NCBI RefSeq assembly: GCF_000025985.1
Contig: NC_003228.3
Coordinates: 3,472,001-3,536,000 of the forward strand
Source of the DNA: Bacteroides fragilis NCTC 9343
GTDB lineage: Bacteria; Bacteroidota; Bacteroidia; Bacteroidales; Bacteroidaceae
DNA length: 64,000 bases
Direction of reading: 5' to 3'
The notes under the pieces were generated by a model, which was not told the origin of the DNA, did not search any database, and saw only the letters and a program-made list of their open reading frames with translations. A program made the translations under genes and the position numbers. Shown here piece after piece: positions 24,537-34,328 of this stretch. Numbering within the stretch: the first letter of the stretch is position 1; each line of letters opens with the position of its first letter.

Positions 24537-26303
24537 CTAATATTTTAGCAAAAAAACGTCCAAATCATCCGAAGCAGATAGATTCAGTCGTTTTTTCATA
24601 CGTCTTTTAGCTTTTGTCACTGAATCAGTCTCCGTCAGAAAAATACTTCCTAAGACCTCATGTTCAATACCAAATCTTAATAGACAGCAAATTTCAATAT
24701 CATGTTTGGTAAGAGTAGGAAAATCATTCTTAATACGCGTAATAAAATCACCATGTATAGCATTAGATAGATGAAATAACTTATCCCAATCGGCATCCAA
24801 AAGCAATTTCTTACCTGAAGTATTCTCTATATTTTTCCCTCTTAACATTATTAGTATATGAAGTGCTTGCATATAAATAGCATAGAGATCATCGGCTTCA
24901 CTTTCCGGTATATCATGCTTCTTCTCTGTTAAACGAAGAGATAATGCTTTATTCTGATCTTCAAGGACAGACATTTTCCCATGCAATTCTCCTATCTGAT
25001 TTCGATAATCCTGCAATGTTTCTCTTTGTAAGTCCTGATAATTGAGTATTTGCCTTTGATACATCTTTATGTCAGCATCATTTTTACGAATTCTTTCATT
25101 GATATCCTTAACCAGTTTCTGATTCGTTCTATATTTATAATAAATATAAATAATAACCATTATTGCAATAAAACTCACAAATGAACTTATTAAAAGAATA
25201 TTCTTTTTCTCAATACTGGATTGTAGACTTTCCCTCTGCCATTTTTCACTATTATACCGACTCTGTAAAGTTGCTATGCTATTTTGAATATCAATATCTT
25301 GAGTAATAATTCGTAAAGAGTCAGCTATGTCTTTATACCCGATAGCACCTTTAAAATTATTCAATTCTTTCTCCAAATCATATAAACATTCACAAGCATC
25401 TCTCTTTATAACGAGATTAGAACTTCCAAGACATAATAAGAGATATCTCTCTGCATCTTTTAATCTGTCCATATATAAATACAGATTTCCCAATGCTAAA
25501 TAACCTGAAAATAATTTTTCTGGATCTTTTTCTTTTTCTATAAAAGATAAAAAATATTGCTCAGCACCAACATAATCTTTTTCAGAACGATGAATTACTC
25601 CTAATTCTAAAAGTATTGATCCTACAGCAGAATACTTTTTAAGGTTTAAAATATATAATGCTTTATCATAATAATAGTAAGCACTGTCTATTTGATTCTT
25701 ATATAAGAATCCCCGACCTAAATTCCTATACGCATAAAGCATACATAAAGAATCTGGTATTGAAGCATAAAAATCAAACGATTCTTTATAATCATTTAAA
25801 GCTGCATCAAGTAATTTCTGCCGGCGATTTAAATCTCCAATTTTCTCTGTTACAAGTCCCAATAATTTAAACTGATCACTGCTTTGAAGTACATCTTTCG
25901 CCTTTAAATAAAACGTCATTGCATCCTCTACTTTATCAAGGCTTTCCATCACCCTTCCATAATAATAAAAAGATTTTCCTTTAGCTACAAGATCTTCAGT
26001 ATGGCCTCCATAATAACCAACAGCAAATTTAATCAGCGAATCTGAAGTAAAATTTATGTAGTTTTTATCCATAGCCTGTGTCATCAATAGGCTATAGTCC
26101 GCCTGCGCTTTACCATGAAGAGTTTCCGGAGTTGGGATATGTTGCAAAATAGCCATTGCACTATCCGGGCGAGATTCCATTATTTTCTCAGCCTGAGACA
26201 GAGATGACATGACTCCATCCGGCGTCGAATAACATGATACAACTAAAAGACTAAATAAAGCAATAAAAAGGTAACCAAATAGTGAGTGCGTGTTCATTTT
26301 CAT
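24537..26303 (-). CDS. TPR-containing membrane regulator with C-terminal helix-turn-helix
   Basis: 588 residues from the ATG at 26303 (26297 is also possible; a longer frame would need a TTG). It has a lipobox-like signal (LFSLLVVSCYST), then about nine tetratricopeptide repeats (residues 30-350, for example YYYYDKALYILNLKKY, EQYFLSFIEKEKDPEKL). One transmembrane helix lies near residue 365-385 (ISSFVSFIAIMVIIYIYY), then a coiled coil, then a LuxR/NarL-like helix-turn-helix region (TKHDIEICCLLRFGIEHEV, TKAKRRMKKRL). This layout, sensing TPRs outside and DNA-binding inside, is common in Bacteroides. The gene follows the DUF4369 lipoprotein after 37 nt and precedes DUF3244. Confidence 0.8.
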   Translation of the reverse strand: MKMNTHSLFGYLFIALFSLLVVSCYSTPDGVMSSLSQAEKIMESRPDSAMAILQHIPTPETLHGKAQADYSLLMTQAMDKNYINFTSDSLIKFAVGYYGGHTEDLVAKGKSFYYYGRVMESLDKVEDAMTFYLKAKDVLQSSDQFKLLGLVTEKIGDLNRRQKLLDAALNDYKESFDFYASIPDSLCMLYAYRNLGRGFLYKNQIDSAYYYYDKALYILNLKKYSAVGSILLELGVIHRSEKDYVGAEQYFLSFIEKEKDPEKLFSGYLALGNLYLYMDRLKDAERYLLLCLGSSNLVIKRDACECLYDLEKELNNFKGAIGYKDIADSLRIITQDIDIQNSIATLQSRYNSEKWQRESLQSSIEKKNILLISSFVSFIAIMVIIYIYYKYRTNQKLVKDINERIRKNDADIKMYQRQILNYQDLQRETLQDYRNQIGELHGKMSVLEDQNKALSLRLTEKKHDIPESEADDLYAIYMQALHILIMLRGKNIENTSGKKLLLDADWDKLFHLSNAIHGDFITRIKNDFPTLTKHDIEICCLLRFGIEHEVLGSIFLTETDSVTKAKRRMKKRLNLSASDDLDVFLLKY

Positions 26304-26336
26304 TAAGTTTTTTCGCAAAAATACGAAAAAAACTTA
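26304..26336 (-). repeat. AT-rich inverted repeat before TPR regulator gene
   Basis: TAAGTTTTTTCG (26304-26315) pairs with CGAAAAAAACTTA (26324-26336) apart from one extra A. The loop holds TATTTTTG on the minus strand (26323-26316), a -7 match. It may be a weak terminator of the upstream lipoprotein gene, a promoter, or both. Confidence 0.4.
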
Positions 26337-26340
26337 TTAG

Positions 26341-27069
26341 CTAATGGTTCAAGGTCGCATTTTGTTCCATGCGCTGATGCTCTTCAATCAGCTCCATATT
26401 CGATTTCGCTTTTGTAATAAAATCCTTCACTAATTTGTTATTCTTAAACGAATAAGGAGCATCTTTCATGATGTCCTCTATTTGGGGAGTCATAACAGGA
26501 TAAGGTAGTGTGCTGCACAGCATCATAAATACACTCGGACCTAAAACTGTTTCGTAGTTATCTGAGATAAATTTTTTGATAAAGCCATTCATATCTTGCA
26601 TTAACGAATCGCCCTCGTGAGTCAATTGCTCATGAATATCAGCCAAGTCGGCACCATCCATCACCATGCGGGCTTCTTTACGTTGCAATTCTTCTATCTG
26701 AACATCCAATGAATTCTTTTTATCAATAAAAGCGTAGAGGGCATTGTTCAGAGCGGTTCCTTTTGCTACCAATTCTGTATTTGTAATTGAAACCTGAATA
26801 TTACCTTTTTCAATCACTAAAGGCATGATGCTTTCGTCACCGATATAGAGTGTAGCCATTACTACCGAATCGACTTTACCTTTCATCGAAAATAGTCCAT
26901 GCACCACTTCGGCAGAATCAATATTGAGCCACTCGCCATTCTGAAGCACTTTAATAAAAAGCATTTTACCGTCCAGACTGGTTACAGAAGAGGCGCCTTC
27001 AATCTTATACTTGCGACTACAAGAGGTAAAAACAAAAAGCAAAAGTAAAAAAGGCAATACTTTATTCAT
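26341..27069 (-). CDS. DUF4369-type lipoprotein
   Basis: 242 residues from the ATG at 27069, which gives MNKVLPFLLLLFVFTSCSRK, a typical lipoprotein signal; the frame is open upstream but that part is not signal-like. The first 110 mature residues match the DUF4369 pattern found in front of Bacteroidetes thioredoxin-like proteins (YKIEGASS, then LDGKMLFIKVLQNGEWLNID, SAEVVHGLFSMKG, then IGDESIMPLVIEKGNIQVSI). No thioredoxin domain or CxxC follows; instead the protein ends in helices. It is thus a stand-alone version of the domain. Role unknown. Confidence 0.75.
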   Translation of the reverse strand: MNKVLPFLLLLFVFTSCSRKYKIEGASSVTSLDGKMLFIKVLQNGEWLNIDSAEVVHGLFSMKGKVDSVVMATLYIGDESIMPLVIEKGNIQVSITNTELVAKGTALNNALYAFIDKKNSLDVQIEELQRKEARMVMDGADLADIHEQLTHEGDSLMQDMNGFIKKFISDNYETVLGPSVFMMLCSTLPYPVMTPQIEDIMKDAPYSFKNNKLVKDFITKAKSNMELIEEHQRMEQNATLNH

Positions 27070-27215
27070 AGGATACACAACTTTTTCGACGACAAAGGTA
27101 CAACGGATTCGTATGCAAATGAAACATTTTATCAATATTTAAAACTTGTAAGACTCTTTTCTTTAATAATCCTTATAAACATCTACATAAGGACGGATTT
27201 TTCATTTACTTTACC

Positions 27216-27223
27216 TAAATTTG
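27216..27223 (+). promoter_or_regulatory. -7 promoter element of the anSME/dipeptidyl peptidase operon
   Basis: TAAATTTG matches TAnnTTTG and lies 84 nt before the start at 27308, leaving a long 5' untranslated region. Confidence 0.5.
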
Positions 27224-27307
27224 CACTTTCGGAGTTGACAAATAGTCAATGAGTTATTGAAGCCGTCAATCCGTTAATCCGTAAAATTGTAACCGTATAT
27301 TATAGAA

Positions 27308-28543
27308 ATGTCTACCTACGCACCCTTTGCCAAGCCGCTATACGTAATGCTCAAGCCCGTAGGGGCTGTATGCAACCTTGCATGTGATTATTGTTATTAT
27401 CTGGAAAAGTCCCGGCTTTATCAAGAAAATCCCAAACATGTGATGAGCGATGAACTGCTTGAAAAGTTTATCGAGCAATACATCAATTCGCAAACCATGC
27501 CGCAAGTACTCTTCACCTGGCACGGAGGAGAGACATTGATGCGTCCACTCTCTTTCTACAAAAAAGCAATGGAGTTGCAGAAGAAATATGCCCGTGGAAG
27601 AAGCATAGACAACTGCATACAGACTAACGGAACCCTGTTGACCGACGAGTGGTGTGAGTTTTTTCGTGAAAACAACTGGCTGGTAGGAGTCTCGATAGAC
27701 GGTCCTCAAGAGTTTCATGATGAATACCGGAAAAACAAGCTTGGCAAACCCTCGTTTGTGAAAGTCACGAATGGCATCAATCTTTTGAAAAAGCATGGAG
27801 TAGAATGGAATGCCATGGCGGTAGTGAATGACTTTAATGCTGATTATCCGTTGGACTTTTATCACTTTTTCAAAGAATTAGGTTGCCATTATATTCAGTT
27901 CGCTCCCATTGTGGAACGGATCTTCCCGCATCAGGACGGACGTCATCTGGCCTCACTGGCACAGCGCGAAGGAGGAGAACTGGCAGAATTTTCCGTAACA
28001 CCGGAGCAATGGGGAAACTTTCTCTGTACACTCTTCGATGAATGGGTGAAAGAAGATGTAGGCGACTATTATATCCAACTCTTCGATTCTACCCTTGCCA
28101 ACTGGGTAGGCGAACAACCGGGAGTATGCTCCATGGCAAAAACATGCGGACACGCCGGCGTAATGGAATTCAACGGAGACGTCTACTCATGTGACCATTT
28201 CGTGTTTCCGGAATTCAAACTGGGCAACATTTACAATCAAACTTTGGTAGAGATGATGTATAGTGAACGCCAGACTGCTTTCGGACAAATGAAACAAAAG
28301 TCACTTCCCACCCAGTGCAAAGAGTGCGAATTTTTATTTGCCTGCAATGGTGAATGCCCCAAAAATCGTTTTTGTCGCACAGCAAATGGTGAACCGGGAC
28401 TAAACTATCTGTGCAAAGGATATCATCAATTTTTCAAGCATGTGGCTCCTTATATGGATTTCATGAAAAACGAATTGATGAACCAGCGGCCGCCGGCCAA
28501 TGTGATGGACGCTATCAAAGAAAACAAATTGATCATAGATTAA
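27308..28543 (+). CDS. chuR: Anaerobic sulfatase-maturating enzyme (radical SAM, SPASM)
   Basis: 411 residues. It converts an active-site Cys or Ser of sulfatases to formylglycine using radical S-adenosylmethionine chemistry in the cytoplasm. The radical SAM cluster motif CNLACDYCYY is at residues 22-31 (Cys22, 26, 29). The C-terminal SPASM region carries the auxiliary cluster cysteines (CSMAKTCGHAGVMEFNGDVY, SCDHFVFPE, then CKECEFLFACNGECPKNRF), and the Asp of NGDVYSCD is the known catalytic base position. Length and motifs match the enzyme characterised in Bacteroides, where it is needed for use of host sulfated glycans. No sulfatase gene is in the window, so it serves enzymes encoded elsewhere. 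The two S46 peptidase genes follow, the first after 41 nt. Confidence 0.93.
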   Translation: MSTYAPFAKPLYVMLKPVGAVCNLACDYCYYLEKSRLYQENPKHVMSDELLEKFIEQYINSQTMPQVLFTWHGGETLMRPLSFYKKAMELQKKYARGRSIDNCIQTNGTLLTDEWCEFFRENNWLVGVSIDGPQEFHDEYRKNKLGKPSFVKVTNGINLLKKHGVEWNAMAVVNDFNADYPLDFYHFFKELGCHYIQFAPIVERIFPHQDGRHLASLAQREGGELAEFSVTPEQWGNFLCTLFDEWVKEDVGDYYIQLFDSTLANWVGEQPGVCSMAKTCGHAGVMEFNGDVYSCDHFVFPEFKLGNIYNQTLVEMMYSERQTAFGQMKQKSLPTQCKECEFLFACNGECPKNRFCRTANGEPGLNYLCKGYHQFFKHVAPYMDFMKNELMNQRPPANVMDAIKENKLIID

Positions 28544-28584
28544 AATAGTAAAACAACGAATCATTCTAATTTTTTTATAAACTA

Positions 28585-30750
28585 ATGAACAGACTCAAAC
28601 TTTACTTACTGGCGCTGACTGCGCTGGCCGTTTGTTCCGCAAAGGCGGACGAGGGTATGTGGTTACTGCAATTAATGCAGCAGCAACACTCTATCGATAT
28701 GATGAAAAAACAGGGACTGAAACTCGAGGCACAGGATTTGTATAATCCTAACGGAGTCTCACTGAAAGATGCCGTAGGTATCTTCGGGGGAGGATGTACC
28801 GGCGAGATTATTTCACCGGAAGGATTGATATTAACCAACCACCACTGCGGATACGCTTCCATCCAACAACATAGCTCTGTAGAGCATGATTATCTGACAG
28901 ATGGATTTTGGGCAACTTCAAGAGACAAAGAATTGCCGACTCCAGGACTGAAATTTACATTTATCGAACGCATAGAAGACATTACGGATATTGTAAATTT
29001 AAGAATTGCCGCTAAAGAAATCACTGAATCAGAATCATTCAGCAGTACATTTCTTAATAAACTGGCTAAGGAGTTGTTTGAAAAGAGCGACTTGAAAGGA
29101 AAAAAAGGAATCGTTCCTCAAGCTTTGCCTTTTTACGCCGGAAATAAATTCTATATGTTTTATAAGAAGGTATATCCGGACGTACGTATGGTTGCCGCTC
29201 CTCCTTCATCAATCGGTAAGTTCGGTGGTGAAACAGACAACTGGATGTGGCCACGCCATACCGGTGACTTTTCAATGTTCCGTATCTATGCTGACGCGAA
29301 TGGCGAACCGGCAGAATACAGTGCTTCCAATGTCCCCCTGAAAACCAAGAAACACCTGAATATCTCTATCAAAGGGCTGAAAGAGGGAGATTATGCCATG
29401 ATTATGGGATTCCCGGGAAGCACCAGCCGTTATCTCACCGTCTCGGAAGTGAAAGAACGCATGGAGGCAAGCAATGCCCCCCGTATCCGTATCCGCGGAA
29501 CCCGTCAGGACGTGTTGAAAGAAGCGATGAATGCCAGCGATAAAGTACGTATTCAATATGCCAATAAATATGCAGGTTCAAGCAACTATTGGAAGAACTC
29601 CATCGGCATGAACAAAGCTATCATCGATAACAATGTTTTGGGAACAAAAGCAGAACAGGAAGCTAAATTCGCTAAGTTTGCCAAAGAAAAAAATAATACC
29701 GACTACATGAATGTAGTGGCAAAGATCGACGAGGCTGTAGCTAAAACTTCTCCAATCAAATATCAACAGACCTGTCTGACGGAAACATTCTTCGGCGGTA
29801 TTGAATTCGGTAGCCCATTTATGGTAATGGACAAACTGAAAGAAGCATTGGAACAGAAAAACGATTCAAGTATTGAAGCTAATATCAAAGTGCTGAAAGA
29901 GGTATTCAACGACATCCATAATAAAGACTATGATCACGAAGTAGACCGTAAAGTGGCCAAAGCCCTGTTGCCACTATACGCAGAAATGATTCCTGCCGGA
30001 CAGCGCCCTGCCATCTACGATGTGATTGAGAAAGAGTACAAAGGCGACTACAATGCCTACGTAGATGCAATGTACGATACTTCAATTTTAGCCAATCAGG
30101 CAAACTTTGATAAATTCATCAAAAAACCGACTGTAAAAGCAATCGAAAAAGATATAGCCACTCAATATTCACGTGCCAAGTTTGACAAATACACCAATCT
30201 GGCCGAGCAAATGGGAAAATTGCCGGAAGAACTGGCTTTATTACACAAAACATATATCCGCGGACTAGGTGAAATGAAATTGCCTGTACCATCTTATCCG
30301 GATGCCAATTTCACTATCCGCCTGACCTATGGCAATGTGAAACCATACAGCCCGAAAGATGGGGTATATTACAAATACTACACAACAACCGACGGAATCC
30401 TTGAAAAAGAAAATCCGGAAGACCGTGAATTCGTAGTACCTGCCAAACTGAAAGAGTTGATCGAGAAAAAAGATTTCGGACGCTATGCATTGCCCAATGG
30501 TGAAATGCCGGTTTGTTTCCTGTCTACCAATGACATCACAGGCGGTAACTCCGGAAGTCCGGTACTGAACGAAAACGGCGAATTGATCGGTTGTGCATTC
30601 GATGGTAACTGGGAATCACTGAGCGGTGACATCAATTTCGATAATAACCTGCAACGCTGTATCAACCTGGACATCCGTTATGTACTCTTTATTCTCGAAA
30701 AGCTGGGAGGATGTGGACATTTGATTAACGAAATGACGATTGTTGAATAA
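28585..30750 (+). CDS. S46 dipeptidyl peptidase, DPP7-like (Gly at specificity position)
   Basis: 721 residues, usual S46 length. A signal peptide ([21 protein letters not shown]) sends it to the periplasm. The chymotrypsin-like halves flank a helical domain. The catalytic His is in [18 protein letters not shown], an Asp in [14 protein letters not shown], and Ser656 in [14 protein letters not shown]. In characterised S46 enzymes the residue 18 after the serine decides preference: Gly in DPP7 (hydrophobic P1) and Arg in DPP11 (Asp/Glu P1). Here it is Gly674 ([10 protein letters not shown]), so a DPP7-like preference is expected. It probably cuts N-terminal dipeptides from imported oligopeptides. 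The stop overlaps the next gene by 1 nt. Confidence 0.9.
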
Positions 30751-32918
30751 TGATGAAAAGAAACTTATTATCTGCTGCGTTTGCACTGATGGCATTGGCC
30801 GTCAGTGCTGACGAAGGAATGTGGATGCTGACTGACCTGAAAGCACAGAATGAAGCTGCCATGATGGATCTCGGGTTACAAATCCCTATAGAGGAAGTCT
30901 ACAATCCGGATGGAATAGCTTTAAAAGATGCTGTTGTACATTTCGGAGGCGGATGTACCGGTGAAATCATCTCGGCGGAGGGATTGGTATTGACTAATCA
31001 CCACTGCGGATATGGAGCAATTCAACAACATAGCAGTGTAGATCACGATTATCTGACAAATGGATTCTGGGCAATGAACCGGAACGAAGAGTTACCCTGC
31101 AAAGGGTTGACAGTAACCTTCATCGACCGTATCCTGGACGTGACAACCTATGTAAACGAGCAACTTAAAAAAGATGACGATCCCAACGGCATCAATTATT
31201 TGTCTCCCAAATATCTGGCAACGGTTGCCGACCGATTTGCAAAAGCAGAAAATATCCAAATCACTCCGGCAACACGTTTGGAGCTGAAACCATTTTACGG
31301 AGGCAACAAATACTATCTATTTGTAAAGACAGTCTACAATGACATTCGCATGGTAGGTGCCCCTCCTTCTTCGATCGGCAAATTTGGAGCTGATACCGAC
31401 AACTGGATGTGGCCACGCCACACAGGAGACTTTTCTTTGTTCCGCATTTATGCAGACAAGAACGGTCAGCCGGCTGAATACTCTAAAGACAATGTTCCTT
31501 TACAAGTAAAGAAACATTTGACAATCAGCCTGGCAGGAGTTAAAGAAGGTGATTTTACATTTGTCATGGGATTTCCCGGACGCAACTGGCGCTACATGAT
31601 TTCCGACGAAGTGAAAGAACGAATGCAAACAACCAACTTCATGCGCCACCACGTACGTGAGGCACGGCAGGCCGTACTGATGGATCAAATGCTGAAAGAT
31701 CCGGCAGTACGCATACATTATGCAAGCAAATATGCTTCCTCCGCTAATTACTGGAAAAATGCCATCGGTATGAACGAAGGTTTGGTCCGACTGAAAGTGT
31801 TGGATACCAAAGAAAAGCAACAAGAACAACTGTTGGCAATGGGACGTGAGAAAGGCGATGACTCTTATCAAAAGGCTTTTGATGAGATACGCTCGATTGT
31901 GGCGCATCGTCATGATGCCATGTATCATCAGCAAGCCATCAGCGAAGCATTGGTAACGGCACTCGATTTCATGAAAATTCCTTCAACCGACGGATTGAAA
32001 AAAGCACTTGAAAGCAAAAATGCCACAAAGATTAAAGAAGAAACTGATAAGCTGAAAGCAGAAGCAGATAAATATTTCGCATCTGTTCCGTTTCCGGAAG
32101 TAGAACGACTCGTAGGAAAGAAAATGCTGGAAACCTATGCCGGATATATTCCGGAAGATCAGCAAATCGGTATTTTCAAAGTAATAGACAGCCGTTTTAA
32201 AGGGAACAAGGATGCCTTTATCGATGCTTGCTTCAAGTACTCGATCTTTGGTTCGAAAGAGAACTTCAACAAGTTTATCGCTCACCCCACTCTTAACAAA
32301 CTGGATAAAGACTGGATGATCCTCTTTAAATATTCCATCACGGACGGACTGTTGAAAACGGCACTCGCCATGAAGGATGCCAATAAGAACTATGATGCAG
32401 CTCATAAAGTATGGGTAAAAGGTATGATGGATATGCGTCAAGTTGCCGGTACGCCTATCTATCCGGATGCAAACTCAACCCTGAGGTTAACTTATGGTCA
32501 GGTATTGCCGTACGAGCCCGCCGACGGGACAGTATACAATTACTATACAACACTGAAAGGGGTAATGCAAAAAGAAGATCCGGATAATTGGGAGTTCGTA
32601 GTGCCTCAAAAACTAAAACAACTGTATCATGCAAAAGACTTCGGACATTACGCGATGGAAAACGGAGAAATGCCTGTTTGCTTCATTGTCAATACAGACA
32701 ATACAGGAGGAAATTCCGGAAGCCCGGTATTCAATGGAAAAGGGCAATTGATCGGGACCGGATTCGATCGTAATTATGAAGGCCTGACAGGAGACATTGC
32801 TTTCCGGCCTTCTTCACAACGTGCCGCAGTAGTAGACATCCGCTATACTCTATTTATTATTGATAAGTATGCAGGTGCCTCACACATCATCAAGGAGCTG
32901 GATATTGTAGAAGAATAA
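30750..32918 (+). CDS. S46 dipeptidyl peptidase, DPP11-like (Arg at specificity position)
   Basis: 722 residues, paralogue of the upstream gene. A short signal peptide (RNLLSAAFALMALAVSA) comes first. The catalytic His is in TNHHCGYGAIQQHSS, an Asp in RHTGDFSLFRIYAD, and Ser656 in [14 protein letters not shown]. The residue 18 after the serine is Arg674 (GTGFDRNYEGL), the mark of DPP11, which cleaves after Asp or Glu. With the DPP7-like neighbour the pair covers hydrophobic and acidic second residues. Its ATG shares one base with the upstream TAA, so the two are coupled. A strong terminator hairpin follows at 32925. Confidence 0.9.
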   Translation: MMKRNLLSAAFALMALAVSADEGMWMLTDLKAQNEAAMMDLGLQIPIEEVYNPDGIALKDAVVHFGGGCTGEIISAEGLVLTNHHCGYGAIQQHSSVDHDYLTNGFWAMNRNEELPCKGLTVTFIDRILDVTTYVNEQLKKDDDPNGINYLSPKYLATVADRFAKAENIQITPATRLELKPFYGGNKYYLFVKTVYNDIRMVGAPPSSIGKFGADTDNWMWPRHTGDFSLFRIYADKNGQPAEYSKDNVPLQVKKHLTISLAGVKEGDFTFVMGFPGRNWRYMISDEVKERMQTTNFMRHHVREARQAVLMDQMLKDPAVRIHYASKYASSANYWKNAIGMNEGLVRLKVLDTKEKQQEQLLAMGREKGDDSYQKAFDEIRSIVAHRHDAMYHQQAISEALVTALDFMKIPSTDGLKKALESKNATKIKEETDKLKAEADKYFASVPFPEVERLVGKKMLETYAGYIPEDQQIGIFKVIDSRFKGNKDAFIDACFKYSIFGSKENFNKFIAHPTLNKLDKDWMILFKYSITDGLLKTALAMKDANKNYDAAHKVWVKGMMDMRQVAGTPIYPDANSTLRLTYGQVLPYEPADGTVYNYYTTLKGVMQKEDPDNWEFVVPQKLKQLYHAKDFGHYAMENGEMPVCFIVNTDNTGGNSGSPVFNGKGQLIGTGFDRNYEGLTGDIAFRPSSQRAAVVDIRYTLFIIDKYAGASHIIKELDIVEE

Positions 32919-32924
32919 TAAAAA

Positions 32925-32961
32925 GACAGGGTACACTTCCGTTCAAACGGCGTACCCTGTC
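32925..32961 (+). terminator. Strong hairpin terminator after S46 peptidases
   Basis: GACAGGGTAC (32925-32934) pairs perfectly with GTACCCTGTC (32952-32961), with an inner CCGTT/AACGG stem, followed by TCTTTT. It ends the plus-strand operon. Confidence 0.8.
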
Positions 32962-33024
32962 TCTTTTGATTATCAATGAAGTTTTTTCTCAGTTTCAGCA
33001 TCTGATATGCTATAAACTCTTGTC

Positions 33025-33207
33025 CTATATAAAATCCTCTACCAAATACATTTCTTCAACCAGGTCTTCCATGGTCTGTTCCAGGTTTTTTACCGCTTCT
33101 TCGGGTGAATCCCCATACGCATTACACTGCATATTTACAGTAAGCCAAGCATAATAACCGCCATCGGATGTGCGCTCAAGCATATAATCAGTCTTATTCA
33201 ATTTCAT
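33025..33207 (-). CDS. HicB-like small protein without visible toxin partner
   Basis: 60 residues. The sequence has the HicB antitoxin-like core: a strand pair YMLERTSDGGYYAWLTV, then CNAYGDSPEEAVKNLEQTMEDL, a partial RNase-H-like fold without catalytic acidic set or DNA-binding tail. No HicA-type ORF (small, dsRBD-like) lies beside it. Instead its ATG overlaps the stop of the glycosyltransferase gene by 4 nt (ATGA), so it is the third gene of an envelope operon. It could be a regulatory or binding module for that operon rather than part of a toxin-antitoxin pair. Confidence 0.7.
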   Translation of the reverse strand: MKLNKTDYMLERTSDGGYYAWLTVNMQCNAYGDSPEEAVKNLEQTMEDLVEEMYLVEDFI

Positions 33208-34328
33208 ATCGGAAAATAATTAGTTAATGTAGGTACAGTGACAGCCGAATGTTGATCAGCAAGTCGTTCAAGTTCTCCAATGATCTGTCGTTCACAGCTA
33301 CGAACCCAACGAATAAATTCCCGGTTGGGAACATACGTTCCGGCAAAACGAAGCAACGACTCCAAATCGAAAGATTCTCCAATAATTCCGGCACCGGCCT
33401 GCCGGGCATCATAAGCATTGCAATCCTGCTCAATATGAGCAGGAACCATCAGTACAGGTTTGCCCAGATACATCGCTTCACAGATAGACTCAAAACCGGC
33501 CGTACTGGCATATGCTCTGCAACCGGCCATTCTATTAAGAAACTTCACATCATCAATCTGATGAAAACTCAGTGTGGCATCCACTTTAGTCACCTCGTCA
33601 GCATCCTGTTTATCCCAGAAAAAGTGCATAGGAATTTCAGGATGCAAGGCATGGAAAGCCTCTACACTATCTGCAAAACCTGAGTTAACCATATATCCGT
33701 GAATGTAGTTACCCTGTTCCGGCTGCATAGCGGTCACTTCCCTGCGAAGCAGAGGAGGAACAACGGATATCCGTTCAGTCCGGTCCGATTCCATTTTACG
33801 AAAAGAGAGTGCCAACCGCCTGCTAGCGCGCAGACTCGTCATCCGCGTGAAAAAGCGCAACATGGAGAGTTGAATCACACTTTTTCGGGGAAACTCAAAG
33901 TGGTTGTGCAAAAACAGATATTGGTGTCCGATGCAAACATAAGGAACGGAGGGACGGAAGAGTGCGTAGGTAAGTCCGGTCAGAAGTTCGTAGAAGTTGA
34001 TCACAACTTCCGCCCCTGTTTCCTTAATGCGCTGATTGATATAACACATACTGCGAAAATATTCCGGTACGTGTATCAGATTGTATGCAAAACTCTTTTT
34101 CAGATCAGCCCGTTTATTTTCGGCTGTAGGCAAAAAATTCGGACTGGTGAAACGCTTTACCGGTGCCTGGATACTCCGGTTGAAAAAGCCGGGCAAGGTA
34201 CGTGACGAACTTTTGCCGACAAGAACCTCCACTACCTGGTGCCCATTACGTAATAACATGTCTTCAAGGGTAATGGCTTGGGTGAAATGCCCTCTCCCCT
34301 CTCCTTGCACAATAAACAGAAATTTCAT
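33204..34328 (-). CDS. GT-B type glycosyltransferase (MurG/UGT-like)
   Basis: 374 residues. The N-terminus FLFIVQGEGRGHFTQAITL is the glycine-rich nucleotide-sugar binding start of family-28-like glycosyltransferases, and the C-terminal half has the donor-binding motif GFESICEAMYLGKPVLMVPAH followed by IEQDCNAYDARQAG (E/Q-N pattern). No membrane helix or signal peptide is seen, so it is cytoplasmic, working at the inner membrane face. It overlaps the LpxH-like phosphoesterase upstream and the HicB-like gene downstream by 4 nt each. Together with LpxH this suggests a lipid or glycolipid step in envelope building, but the acceptor is unknown. Confidence 0.8.
   Translation of the reverse strand: MKFLFIVQGEGRGHFTQAITLEDMLLRNGHQVVEVLVGKSSSRTLPGFFNRSIQAPVKRFTSPNFLPTAENKRADLKKSFAYNLIHVPEYFRSMCYINQRIKETGAEVVINFYELLTGLTYALFRPSVPYVCIGHQYLFLHNHFEFPRKSVIQLSMLRFFTRMTSLRASRRLALSFRKMESDRTERISVVPPLLRREVTAMQPEQGNYIHGYMVNSGFADSVEAFHALHPEIPMHFFWDKQDADEVTKVDATLSFHQIDDVKFLNRMAGCRAYASTAGFESICEAMYLGKPVLMVPAHIEQDCNAYDARQAGAGIIGESFDLESLLRFAGTYVPNREFIRWVRSCERQIIGELERLADQHSAVTVPTLTNYFPI

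Noticed and set aside
27308..28543. Radical SAM enzyme as maturase of the NVEALA peptides
   Set aside because: Its motifs and length match the sulfatase-maturating enzyme, it is on the other strand and more than 5 kb away behind unrelated genes, and the peptides lack the sulfatase-type target motif.
33025..33207. Type II toxin-antitoxin pair
   Set aside because: Only a HicB-like protein is present; no HicA-like ORF on either side, and the gene is embedded in an envelope operon.
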